DNA from: an uncultured Oxalobacteraceae bacterium
GTDB taxonomy: Bacteria; Pseudomonadota; Gammaproteobacteria; Burkholderiales; Burkholderiaceae
NCBI GenBank assembly: GCA_946480015.1
Contig: CAMLIL010000032.1
Location: 1-55,321, forward strand
DNA: 55,321 bases
Direction: 5' to 3'
The notes beneath the pieces are model-generated. The model did no database searches, had not been told where the DNA came from, and was given only the letters and a program-made list of their open reading frames with translations. This document shows, in pieces, positions 15,412-24,055 of the stretch; the first letter of the stretch is position 1, and the number at the start of each line of letters is the position of its first letter. The position numbers and the translations under genes are program-made.

Positions 15412-15918
15412 TCAAGCATCCACTTCGGCGCGGGCCTCAGTGTTCTGCCGCCAAATCATTTGCTCGGCAACGCTGTCGTCCGCGCACACCTGAAAACCGA
15501 GCGCAAGATAGAGCCGTTTGGCATGCGGATTACCTCTGCTTACCCGTAGCGCCAGCGGCAAATTCCTTACCTTGGCGCTGTGCTGCAGCGCCTGGAGAAC
15601 GGCGCGTCCGAAACCTTGCCTGCGCGCCTGCGGCAAAAAGGATATGTCGACCAGCCGGATTTCGGTGGCGGCAAAATTGACGATGATGCGCCCCACCGCT
15701 ACACCTTGGCGCTCCAATATCGCGTGCATGGCATCGGGGAACTGCTGACGAAAGCCGCGGGTTTGCAGGTCGTATTGCATATTGATTAGCGCGGCACTGC
15801 CGGGCAATTGCCGCAAATCGTCGCGCGTGGTCGCATACAATATTTGCAAGAACGCCTGGTCTTGCTCGGAAATAGCGCGAAGCTCCAGGTGTTGTAGGTG
15901 TTGCGCTAATGTGTGCAT
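15412..15918 (-). CDS. GNAT family N-acetyltransferase
   Basis: This 168-residue acetyl-CoA dependent acyltransferase has the GNAT core: VGRIIVNFAATEIRLVDISFLPQARRQGFGRAVLQAL, of which RRQGFGRAVL is the acetyl-CoA pyrophosphate-binding motif A (Q/RxxGxG/A), followed by a motif B-like helix PHAKRLYLALGFQ. The substrate is unknown. It is divergent from the DUF6916 gene 48 bp away and near a tail-collar protein; GNAT, DUF6916-like and tail-collar genes recur together in other proteobacteria as I recall, which suggests a shared role such as modification of a surface or tail-like structure. That role is an inference. Confidence 0.85.
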   Translation of the reverse strand: MHTLAQHLQHLELRAISEQDQAFLQILYATTRDDLRQLPGSAALINMQYDLQTRGFRQQFPDAMHAILERQGVAVGRIIVNFAATEIRLVDISFLPQARRQGFGRAVLQALQHSAKVRNLPLALRVSRGNPHAKRLYLALGFQVCADDSVAEQMIWRQNTEARAEVDA

Positions 15919-15966
15919 GGGTTATTATTCCCAGTCATTTCGAACCATCCTATTAACAAGGGAGCC

Positions 15967-16293
15967 ATGACGCCATCGCTTGAAATTTTTTCGCCGCTGG
16001 TCGGCAACACCTTCATCGTAGAGACCCAAGTCGGCCTGGTGGAATTGGTGCTGGCCGAAGCGAATGAGCAGCCTCGCAAGGGTTTGCCGGAGCACTTTCG
16101 CACGCCATTGTCGCTAATTTTTAGCGGGTCGTCGACCTTGATCCTGTCACAGGATAATTACTATATCAATCACCCCGCCATCGGCAGGCAGGCTTGGCTG
16201 ATCGCGCCAATTACCACAGTGGCGCGACCTTATCTTTCTGCGATACCCGCGCCGCGCGAAACAGTGCAGCGTTATCAGGTGGTTTTTGCCTGA
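15967..16293 (+). CDS. DUF6916-like small protein
   Basis: This 108-residue protein reads as one compact beta-rich domain (IFSPLVGNTFIVETQVG, LVELVLAEANEQ, TPLSLIFSGSSTLIL, SQDNYYINHPAIGRQAWLI, ending VQRYQVVFA). The FxxxxGxxF start, the HPAIG-type turn and the ending YQVVF match the DUF6916 pattern. There is no signal peptide. The start at 15967 has a GGGAG-like site; an upstream ATG at 15913 would add 18 residues and overlap the divergent GNAT gene. The function is unknown. It lies between GNAT and tail-collar genes and converges with the latter. Confidence 0.75.
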   Translation: MTPSLEIFSPLVGNTFIVETQVGLVELVLAEANEQPRKGLPEHFRTPLSLIFSGSSTLILSQDNYYINHPAIGRQAWLIAPITTVARPYLSAIPAPRETVQRYQVVFA

Positions 16294-16351
16294 CCCGACC
16301 CGATAACGCCGGCGCCGCCGGCATGTGCAACTGGCCTTGCGCAACCTCCGC

Positions 16352-17074
16352 TTATGGCCGCTGCGGGTAAATGCCGTTGATGCAGATGGCGTAGTTCATC
16401 GCCAGGAAGGGCGGCATTGTGGCCGGCACGCCGAATGTCAATGGGATGGTGATCGGCTGGCTGGTTCCGGTAGAGCCATTCGTCACGGTGCCCCCGGTGA
16501 TTCCTGGGCTGCTATAGCTGCCGCCAGTGGCGACGGCGGTGGCGGTATTGAGGGTGGTCGTGCCGGTGGTGGCGCCTGCCGTATAAATGGCCGGCTGCGC
16601 CAAAACTGTTGATGCGGCCTTCCCGATATAGCCTCCGGCTATTGGCGTCGTCCCCGCATTGCCCGCAGCAACGGAAGTATCGTTGCTGACTTTAACGGTG
16701 ATCGTCGGCTGTACCGTAACGCCAGTGCCGCCGCCGGTACCGGTAAACGTAGCGCTGTGTGTATGAGAAGGCAACTGGTTGGCGTTCGTGATGGTAAAAG
16801 CGCTGCTGGTATTGACGGTCGTGCTGTTGGTGCCGCCATTCCCGGCGAACGTGGTCGTATTGATCGGGCCTTGCCCCCATTGTGTTGGAAAGCGTCCGCG
16901 CAGATCGGGTAGTTTGAAATTGGTTTGCCCATCTCCACCGTAGGTATAGCCAAGCAACGAAAAAAGCGCGGCGTTTTGTTGTACGTTCATCGTTTGGCCT
17001 TGGCACAAAAGCCAATCCACGGGCGCAAAATTGAACGAAAAAAGACGAATTTCTCCTACAAATGCTTCTGCCAT
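16352..17074 (-). CDS. Phage tail collar domain protein (MdpB / microcystin-dependent type)
   Basis: The 240-residue product begins with the tail-collar signature: FVGEIRLFSFNFAPVDWLLC, GQTMNVQQNAALFSLLG, then TYGGDGQTNFKLPDLRGRFP (residues 5-60). The middle (about 65-215) is Thr/Gly/Ser-rich with an HTHSATFTGT strand, and it ends PFLAMNYAICINGIYPQR, the usual C-terminal clasp of these proteins. Such proteins resemble short tail fibres but are often chromosomal and not part of a prophage; no other phage gene is present here. GGAG sits 7 bp before the ATG. It may be surface-exposed or part of a secreted particle; the role is unknown. Confidence 0.88.
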   Translation of the reverse strand: MAEAFVGEIRLFSFNFAPVDWLLCQGQTMNVQQNAALFSLLGYTYGGDGQTNFKLPDLRGRFPTQWGQGPINTTTFAGNGGTNSTTVNTSSAFTITNANQLPSHTHSATFTGTGGGTGVTVQPTITVKVSNDTSVAAGNAGTTPIAGGYIGKAASTVLAQPAIYTAGATTGTTTLNTATAVATGGSYSSPGITGGTVTNGSTGTSQPITIPLTFGVPATMPPFLAMNYAICINGIYPQRP

Positions 17075-17451
17075 GATGTATCTCCTTTATTAGCGCTTAC
17101 AGTGATTCATCGATCACTGGAGAAAAGCTAACGCAACTTTAAAAACTAAACAAGAAATTTATGCGATGTCGGCATCCAGTCCACACTTCTTGAACAGATG
17201 GTTCCGGCGTCCTGGCTTGTGAGGTATCCTGACTTTTCAGGCTCACCTGTTTGGTAGACCTCACCAATTGGAAAATGCATGCGACGACCGTCGCGCCTGC
17301 CGAATCCAAATGGATTTGGCCAATTGGCGCTGTGCTGGAAGAACGTCCGTGCGGCTTGAAAAGCCAATTGATGCATCATCGGCGGCTACGCTCATTGGCA
17401 AGATCCCGCCGCGTTGTTTGTTGAACCTAACGATTATTCATTCGACGAGAC
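17075..17451. other. Intergenic region between tail-collar and adhesin genes
   Basis: No convincing gene is present in these 377 bp. It is AT-richer than its flanks near 17130-17165 and must hold divergent promoters for the tail-collar gene and the adhesin, but I could not pick convincing -35/-10 pairs. A 77-codon minus-strand frame at 17146-17379 has no homology I recognise and no clear ribosome-binding site. Confidence 0.5.
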
Positions 17452-20400
17452 ATGAGCATGACACAGACCTTGCCAACATCCAAAGACATCACCGATGCGC
17501 CCGAGCATCAATTAAATGAGTTCGGCAAACCTGCAGCTCCTGCGTTACGGACGGAAGTCGTCTTTGTATCCGGCGGCTTGAACGATGTGACGCAATTGCT
17601 CGGCGACGTCAAAGCTGGCACCGAGATTCATGTGCTCGACGATGGGCAAGATGGCTTGCACCAGATGGCGCAGATTTTGGCCGGCCGTAGCGGCATCGAC
17701 GCGATCCATCTGATTTCGCACGGTGCCCAGGCCGAACTTGTCCTGGGCACATTGACCTTGAACGCGCGCAATCTAGACGCCCACGCCGCCGATCTGAACA
17801 TTATCGGCGGCACGCTCAGCCGCGACGCCGATGTCTTGCTCTATGGATGCGATGTCGGCGCCGGTACCGATGGCGCAGCCTTCATCGCTGCCTTGGCCGA
17901 TCTTAGCCATGCCGATGTGGCCGCCTCCGAAGACCTGACCGGGGCTGCGGCCAAAGGCGGCAACTGGAATCTGGAAAGCGTCAGCGGCCAGATCGAGACC
18001 GCGTCCTTGCAGTTGGCCGCCTACAATGGGCTGCTCTCCAGCGTGGCAGGAACGATCACTTCCAGCGGTCAAGTCAACGGCACCGACTTCGGTACCGTAT
18101 TCATCGATGGCGAAGGCGGATCGAACGATATCCCCGGCATTGAATACGATATTTATTTTGCCGATGCGGGCCACAATGCAATCAATACCGTTCAAGCATT
18201 TAACTACACCCCCAGCATATCGACCTATGCAGGCCTGTACGATAGCAAAGTCCAGATTGACGGCGCGGCCACGGGAGCCGAATTAATCATCAAGAGTTCC
18301 GGCGGCGAGAACTTCAAGCTGACCAGCTTTTTCCTGCTTGATGTCGACCAGATCGCCGGAACCTGGAGCGTAAGCGGTTACGATAATGGCAATCAGGTCG
18401 GCTCGACGCAAACCTTTACCGTGACGCAATCGGGCGAATTCACGAAGACGGTGACGTTGTCCAGCGATTTTCAAAATGTCGATGAAGTGCGCATTTCCAC
18501 CGATATCGGCCATGTCTACACCACCCTTTTCAACAATTTCGTTGTCGCCAACCCGGTGTTGCCCGATGCCACCCCGCCCACCGCAGGCATCGTCGTCGCC
18601 GACGATGCCTTGCTCGCCGGCGAAACCTCGCTGGTAACGTTCACCTTTTCGGAAGCGGTGACCGGCTTTAGCAACGCCGACCTGACGATCGCCAGCGGCA
18701 GCCTGGGCGCGGTCAGTTCTTCCGATGGCGGCACGACCTGGACGGCGACGTTCACGCCGACGGCCGGCATCAGCGACGCCACCAACCTGATCACGCTCGA
18801 CAATACCGGCGTCGCCGATGCGGCGGGCAATGCCGGCAGCGGCACCACCGATTCGAACAACTACGCGGTGGCGACGGTGCGGCCGACGGCGGCCATCGTG
18901 GTGGCCGACAATTCCCTGACCGTGGGCGAAACCTCGCTGGCGACCATCACCTTCTCGGAAGCGGTGACGGGCTTTAGCAATGCCGACCTGACGATCGCCA
19001 ACGGCAGCCTCGGCGCCGTCGGCTCGCTGGACGGCGGCGTGACCTGGACCGCCACGTTCACCCCGGCGGCCAGCACCACCGACGCCACCAACGTCATCAC
19101 GCTGGACAATACCGGCGTAACGAATGCGGCGGGCAATGCCGGCAGCGGCACCACCGATTCGAACAACTACGCCATCGACACGGCGCGGCCGACGGCGGCC
19201 ATCGCGGTGGCCGACAGCGCGCTGGCGGCAGGCGAAACCTCGCTGGTGACGATCACGTTCTCGGAAGCGGTGAGCGGCTTTAGCAATGCCGACCTGACGA
19301 TCGCCAACGGCAGCCTCGGCGCCGTCGGCTCGCTGGACGGCGGCATCACCTGGACCGCCACGTTCACCCCGACAGCGAGCATCACCGATGCCACCAACCT
19401 CATCACGCTGGACAACACCGGCGTGGCCGATGCGGCGGGCAATGCCGGCAGCGGCACCACCGATTCGAACAACTATGCGATCGACTCGGCGCGCCCGACG
19501 GCGAGCATCACGGTGGCCGACAATGCCTTGCTGGCCGGCGAAACCTCGCTGGTAACGATCACCTTTTCGGAAGCGGTGACCGGCTTTAGCAACGCCGACC
19601 TGACGATCGCCAGCGGCAGCCTGGGCGCGGTCAGTTCTTCCGATGGCGGCACGACCTGGACGGCGACGTTCACGCCGACGGCCGGCATCAGCGACGCCAC
19701 CAACCTGATCACGCTCGACAATACCGGCGTCGCCGATGCGGCGGGCAATGCCGGCAGCGGCACCACCGATTCGAACAACTACGCGGTGGCGACGGTGCGG
19801 CCGACGGCGGCCATCGTGGTGGCCGACAATTCCCTGACCGTGGGCGAAACCTCGCTGGCGACCATCACCTTCTCGGAAGCGGTGACGGGCTTTAGCAATG
19901 CCGACCTGACGATCGCCAACGGCAGCCTCGGCGCCGTCGGCTCGCTGGACGGCGGCGTGACCTGGACCGCCACGTTCACCCCGGCGGCCAGCACCACCGA
20001 CGCCACCAACGTCATCACGCTGGACAATACCGGCGTAACGAATGCGGCGGGCAATGCCGGCAGCGGCACCACCGATTCGAACAACTACGCCATCGACACG
20101 GCGCGGCCGACGGCGGCCATCGCGGTGGCCGACAGCGCGCTGGCGGCAGGCGAAACCTCGCTGGTGACGATCACGTTCTCGGAAGCGGTGAGCGGCTTTA
20201 GCAATGCCGACCTGACGATCGCCAACGGCAGCCTCGGCGCCGTCGGCTCGCTGGACGGCGGCATCACCTGGACCGCCACGTTCACCCCGACAGCGAGCAT
20301 CACCGATGCCACCAACCTCATCACGCTGGACAACACCGGCGTGGCCGATGCGGCGGGCAATGCCGGCAGCGGCACCACCGATTCGAACAACTATGCGATC

Positions 20401-23400
20401 GACTCGGCGCGCCCGACGGCGAGCATCACGGTGGCCGACAATGCCTTGCTGGCCGGCGAAACCTCGCTGGTAACGATCACCTTTTCGGAAGCGGTGACCG
20501 GCTTTAGCAACGCCGACCTGACGATCGCCAGCGGCAGCCTGGGCGCGGTCAGTTCTTCCGATGGCGGCACGACCTGGACGGCGACGTTCACGCCGACGGC
20601 CGGCATCAGCGACGCCACCAACCTGATCACGCTCGACAATACCGGCGTCGCCGATGCGGCGGGCAATGCCGGCAGCGGCACCACCGATTCGAACAACTAC
20701 GCGGTGGCGACGGTGCGGCCGACGGCGGCCATCGTGGTGGCCGACAATTCCCTGACCGTGGGCGAAACCTCGCTGGCGACCATCACCTTCTCGGAAGCGG
20801 TGACGGGCTTTAGCAATGCCGACCTGACGATCGCCAACGGCAGCCTCGGCGCCGTCGGCTCGCTGGACGGCGGCGTGACCTGGACCGCCACGTTCACCCC
20901 GGCGGCCAGCACCACCGACGCCACCAACGTCATCACGCTGGACAATACCGGCGTAACGAATGCGGCGGGCAATGCCGGCAGCGGCACCACCGATTCGAAC
21001 AACTACGCCATCGACACGGCGCGGCCGACGGCGGCCATCGCGGTGGCCGACAGCGCGCTGGCGGCAGGCGAAACCTCGCTGGTGACGATCACGTTCTCGG
21101 AAGCGGTGAGCGGCTTTAGCAATGCCGACCTGACGATCGCCAACGGCAGCCTCGGCGCCGTCGGCTCGCTGGACGGCGGCATCACCTGGACCGCCACGTT
21201 CACCCCGACGGCCAGCATCACCGATGCGACCAACGTCATCACGCTCGACAACACCGGCGTGACGAATGCGGCGGGCAATGCCGGCAGCGGCACGACCGAT
21301 TCGAACAACTATGCGATCGATGCGACGCGCCCGACGGCGAGCATCGTCGTTGCCGACAGTATCTTGCTGGCCGGCGAAACCTCGCTGGTGACGATTACCT
21401 TCTCGGAAGCGGTAGCCGGTTTGAGCAACGCCGACCTGACGGTCGCCCACGGCAGCCTGAGCGCGCTTGGCACGGGCGACGGCGGCATCACCTGGACGGC
21501 GACGTTCACACCGACGGCCGGGATTACCGAGGCGACCAATGCAATCACGCTCGACAATACCGGGATAGCCGACACGGCAGGCAACCCGGGAACCGGATCA
21601 ACCCAGTCCAATAACTTCGAGGTGCGTACCGTGCCCGTGCCGGACGACCTGGACACGATCGACGGCGTCAACGTTGTAACAACAACGGAGACGAACCCTG
21701 CGACGGGCCTGATCGATCAAAACGTGCTGATTCCAGTGATCGTGCCGGGACGCATCGACGACACGCAGACGACCCACAGCGACCTGGCCGATATTCCCCT
21801 TGGCGTCGTGGATAGCGGTGGCAATGTCAGCAACGATCTGGTCGTCGGGCTGCCCGTCGGAACCGGCTTGCTGGCGGAGGGGCCACGCAATTTCATCGAT
21901 AACCAGCAGGCGGTGATCGACCTGATACAGCGGATCGAGTCGAAAACGGCGCCGGGGTCGGCCGATCAAGCCGATATGACGGCGGGGGGCAACGTCTTCC
22001 TGGCAAGCTTTGCCCCAAACGTTGTCTTCGAGTCCAAAACCTTGACCTTAACGGGCGGCACCGGCCCGTCGAATACCGCACTCGTCATTTCGGGCAGTTC
22101 GACCACGCCGCCGCCAAACTCAACGGGCAACGGCACCGCCATTGCGCTGGTAATTGACGTCACACAATTGCCAAGCGGTAGTGTACTGAAGCTGAATAAT
22201 GTTGACTTCGCCAGCGTGGTGGGCAGTGCTACGGTTCTGGGCGGGGACGGCAGGAATTTTGTCATCGGTGACGGCGCTGCGCAAACCATCGTGTTGGGCG
22301 CCGACGACGACACGCTGTTCGGTGGCGCCGGCAATGACGTGATCGGTAGCGCGGGCGGTGACGATGTCCTCGACGGCGGCAGCGGCGACGATGTTGTGTT
22401 TGGCGGGATTGGCGGCGATAGCGTGTTCGGCGGAAGCGGCAATGACGTCCTGCTGGGCGGGCGCAGCGCGATCGGACACTGGGATTTCTACCTGAACGCG
22501 CAGGGGCAGGTCGTCGGCCACCACAACCTGCCGTTGATCGACGCTGCCAGCACCGAGTCGGTGACGGCAGCGGATTTGAGCACGCTCGATAGCGCCTTGT
22601 ATTTCTCCCATGCCGCGGCCACCAGCCTGGCTCCCATTGCCCTGCTTTATCACGCAGCGTTCAACCGTGCGCCAGACTTACAAGGCTTTAACTTCTGGGT
22701 AGCGGCGGCGCAGTCGATCGATGCAACGGCACGCGGGTTTACCACGTCGGCGGAATGGCAGGCTACCTTGGCGCCGCTTTCGAGCCTCGCGTTTGTGCAA
22801 ACGATTTATCAAAACACGCTGGGGCATGCCGGCGACGCCAACGATATCGCCGGGCTGACCGCCAAGCTCGATGGCGGCACCCTGACCCGTGCCGAGGTCG
22901 TCGTTCAATTGGCCTTGAGCAGCGCGCACCAGGCATTCTGGACCACATCGAACGGCCTGGCGCTGGGTAGCCAGAATGTGCTGACCGAACAAAACTGGAT
23001 TGCCAATACGGGCAATGATCGCCTGGCGGGCGGCTCCGGTAGCGATACCCTGATGGGCGGCGATGGTCGCGATACGGTGGTGTACTCGGGAAAACTGTCC
23101 GAGTATAAGTTCCTGCTCTCGGAAGGCGGCCAGGTGCGCATCGCCGATGCCAGGGCGAGCAGCGACATCGACGTCATCGATCATATCGAGGCAGGGGAAT
23201 TTAGCGATGGCAGCGTCGATCTGGCGTTCACCCAGGTGTCCGCATCGACCTTGCAAAAAATTGGGATGCTGTATCAAGTGGTGCTGGGGCGCTCCGCCGA
23301 TCTGCCCGGGTTTGACTTTTGGACCAAGCAATCCTCCATCAGCGATGTGCAACTGGCCGCCGGCTTTGTCCGTTCTGCCGAGTTTCAACAGCATTATGGC

Positions 23401-23592
23401 GCGCTGAGCGACGAGGACTTTGTGTCGCAGCTCTATCTGAACGGCACCCATCATGCGGCCGATGCGGCGGCCCTGACCACCTGGCAAACGTTCTTGGCCA
23501 GCCATACGCGCGAGGAGACGGCATTGGCCATGGCAGACAGCGCCGCAATTGTGGGCGTCCAGTTCGGCACCGAGGGATTGTGGATCGTATGA
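17452..23592 (+). CDS. Giant RTX-type surface adhesin: DUF4347, ten Ig-like repeats, RTX, two DUF4214
   Basis: This 2046-residue protein has no N-terminal Sec signal. An N-terminal DUF4347 domain (about 35-195: VVFVSGGLNDVTQLL, IHLISHGAQAELVLG, VLLYGCDVGAG) is followed by a beta domain (about 200-365), ten 102-residue bacterial Ig-like repeats (about 368-1388, each with ITFSEAVTGFSNADLTIA and NAGSGTTDSNNYA), a spacer, RTX calcium-binding nonapeptides (about 1613-1675: GGAGNDVIG, GGSGDDVVFG, GGSGNDVLLGG), a first DUF4214 (about 1703-1836), a short second RTX block (GGSGSDTLMGGDGRD) and a last DUF4214 (about 1930-2036). That order, the RTX blocks and the lack of a signal peptide point to type I secretion through a C-terminal signal, giving a calcium-stiffened surface or biofilm protein. 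No ABC/MFP/TolC secretion genes are adjacent. Confidence 0.88.
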   Translation: MSMTQTLPTSKDITDAPEHQLNEFGKPAAPALRTEVVFVSGGLNDVTQLLGDVKAGTEIHVLDDGQDGLHQMAQILAGRSGIDAIHLISHGAQAELVLGTLTLNARNLDAHAADLNIIGGTLSRDADVLLYGCDVGAGTDGAAFIAALADLSHADVAASEDLTGAAAKGGNWNLESVSGQIETASLQLAAYNGLLSSVAGTITSSGQVNGTDFGTVFIDGEGGSNDIPGIEYDIYFADAGHNAINTVQAFNYTPSISTYAGLYDSKVQIDGAATGAELIIKSSGGENFKLTSFFLLDVDQIAGTWSVSGYDNGNQVGSTQTFTVTQSGEFTKTVTLSSDFQNVDEVRISTDIGHVYTTLFNNFVVANPVLPDATPPTAGIVVADDALLAGETSLVTFTFSEAVTGFSNADLTIASGSLGAVSSSDGGTTWTATFTPTAGISDATNLITLDNTGVADAAGNAGSGTTDSNNYAVATVRPTAAIVVADNSLTVGETSLATITFSEAVTGFSNADLTIANGSLGAVGSLDGGVTWTATFTPAASTTDATNVITLDNTGVTNAAGNAGSGTTDSNNYAIDTARPTAAIAVADSALAAGETSLVTITFSEAVSGFSNADLTIANGSLGAVGSLDGGITWTATFTPTASITDATNLITLDNTGVADAAGNAGSGTTDSNNYAIDSARPTASITVADNALLAGETSLVTITFSEAVTGFSNADLTIASGSLGAVSSSDGGTTWTATFTPTAGISDATNLITLDNTGVADAAGNAGSGTTDSNNYAVATVRPTAAIVVADNSLTVGETSLATITFSEAVTGFSNADLTIANGSLGAVGSLDGGVTWTATFTPAASTTDATNVITLDNTGVTNAAGNAGSGTTDSNNYAIDTARPTAAIAVADSALAAGETSLVTITFSEAVSGFSNADLTIANGSLGAVGSLDGGITWTATFTPTASITDATNLITLDNTGVADAAGNAGSGTTDSNNYAIDSARPTASITVADNALLAGETSLVTITFSEAVTGFSNADLTIASGSLGAVSSSDGGTTWTATFTPTAGISDATNLITLDNTGVADAAGNAGSGTTDSNNYAVATVRPTAAIVVADNSLTVGETSLATITFSEAVTGFSNADLTIANGSLGAVGSLDGGVTWTATFTPAASTTDATNVITLDNTGVTNAAGNAGSGTTDSNNYAIDTARPTAAIAVADSALAAGETSLVTITFSEAVSGFSNADLTIANGSLGAVGSLDGGITWTATFTPTASITDATNVITLDNTGVTNAAGNAGSGTTDSNNYAIDATRPTASIVVADSILLAGETSLVTITFSEAVAGLSNADLTVAHGSLSALGTGDGGITWTATFTPTAGITEATNAITLDNTGIADTAGNPGTGSTQSNNFEVRTVPVPDDLDTIDGVNVVTTTETNPATGLIDQNVLIPVIVPGRIDDTQTTHSDLADIPLGVVDSGGNVSNDLVVGLPVGTGLLAEGPRNFIDNQQAVIDLIQRIESKTAPGSADQADMTAGGNVFLASFAPNVVFESKTLTLTGGTGPSNTALVISGSSTTPPPNSTGNGTAIALVIDVTQLPSGSVLKLNNVDFASVVGSATVLGGDGRNFVIGDGAAQTIVLGADDDTLFGGAGNDVIGSAGGDDVLDGGSGDDVVFGGIGGDSVFGGSGNDVLLGGRSAIGHWDFYLNAQGQVVGHHNLPLIDAASTESVTAADLSTLDSALYFSHAAATSLAPIALLYHAAFNRAPDLQGFNFWVAAAQSIDATARGFTTSAEWQATLAPLSSLAFVQTIYQNTLGHAGDANDIAGLTAKLDGGTLTRAEVVVQLALSSAHQAFWTTSNGLALGSQNVLTEQNWIANTGNDRLAGGSGSDTLMGGDGRDTVVYSGKLSEYKFLLSEGGQVRIADARASSDIDVIDHIEAGEFSDGSVDLAFTQVSASTLQKIGMLYQVVLGRSADLPGFDFWTKQSSISDVQLAAGFVRSAEFQQHYGALSDEDFVSQLYLNGTHHAADAAALTTWQTFLASHTREETALAMADSAAIVGVQFGTEGLWIV
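18555..21614 (+). repeat. Ten tandem 306-bp repeats with a 918-bp higher-order period
   Basis: The Ig-like repeats are exactly 306 bp apart. They fall into three types that recur in the order A-B-C, A-B-C, A-B-C', then one diverged repeat D at 21309-21614. Copies one period of 918 bp apart are nearly identical in DNA, whereas A, B and C differ from each other, so whole ABC triplets were duplicated, most likely by unequal crossing-over. The repeat DNA is more GC-biased than the flanks of the same gene. Confidence 0.9.
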
Positions 23593-23614
23593 CAATCACA
23601 GTCTAAGCAGCGCT

Positions 23615-23644
23615 TGCGCAATAGGGCCGCTTGGCTATTGCGCA
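23615..23644 (+). terminator. Stem-loop after the adhesin gene
   Basis: The perfect 10-bp arms TGCGCAATAG / CTATTGCGCA surround a 10-nt loop 23 bp after the adhesin stop. There is no T-tract, so its strength as a terminator is uncertain. Confidence 0.55.
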
Positions 23645-23936
23645 GGCAGGCATAAGTTATCTGCGACTGGCATATGGCAGGCCGGTGGCCACCATGCCGC
23701 GTGATCCCCATCCCACGCGCGCCTCTGGAGACGGGCGGCGTTCTCGGGCGACGATACAAGTTTCGTTGCCGAAGAAAGACATTTCAAACCAATTACCCAT
23801 TTGCGCTTCCGGGAGCCTGTCCGCGAAGCAAGTCCGGCTCCTTCGACACATTCCACCAGCGACAGCGATTGGCAAGAGTTCTGACAAGCTGCTGGCGCGC
23901 GATGGCCGCTTTGGCATCGCGCGGGCAAATAAGCAA

Positions 23937-23990
23937 TCAGGTACTGGCGTCCGACGTAAACGTCAGCCGGTTGCCAAACGGATCCGTGCA
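23937..23990 (-). pseudogene. 3' remnant of a glyoxalase-superfamily gene
   Basis: On the minus strand the last 17 codons read CTDPFGNRLTFTSDAST then TGA. They align without gaps to the end of the intact gene at 24832-25200 (VTDPFGNRLTFSSPIST). By hand count 39 of 54 bases match, so this is a diverged homologue and not a fresh duplicate. Nothing upstream of it continues the fold; the HEPN-like gene occupies that side. Confidence 0.7.
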
Positions 23991-24055
23991 CCGAAGGGGG
24001 CGCAAGACGATATTGGGCGCATATTGATACGTGTGTTTTTCGGATGCCCCCAGCA

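Larger units (their letters stand above)
23593..24055. other. Region between adhesin and HEPN-like gene: stem-loop plus gene remnant
   Basis: No intact gene is seen in these 463 bp. The region holds a stem-loop at 23615-23644 and, on the minus strand, the 3' end of a glyoxalase-like gene at 23937-23990. The stretch 23650-23930 has short open frames on both strands with no recognisable family. Confidence 0.6.

Noticed and set aside
16352..17074. Prophage called from the tail-collar gene
   Set aside because: No capsid, terminase, portal, lysis or integrase gene is nearby; such tail-collar proteins are common chromosomal genes.
17146..17379. 77-codon minus-strand frame between the tail-collar and adhesin genes
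   Set aside because: No ribosome-binding site, no recognisable domain, and it lies in a region that must hold promoters.
18283..21450. 1055-codon minus-strand frame and repeated 101-codon minus frames across the adhesin repeats
   Set aside because: They follow the 306-bp repeat period exactly and arise from the lack of stop codons in GC-rich repeats; the + strand encodes recognisable Ig-like domains.
23635..23991. 118-codon minus-strand frame between the adhesin and the HEPN-like gene
   Set aside because: It reads through the glyoxalase remnant in another frame and has unordered composition; no homology recognised.
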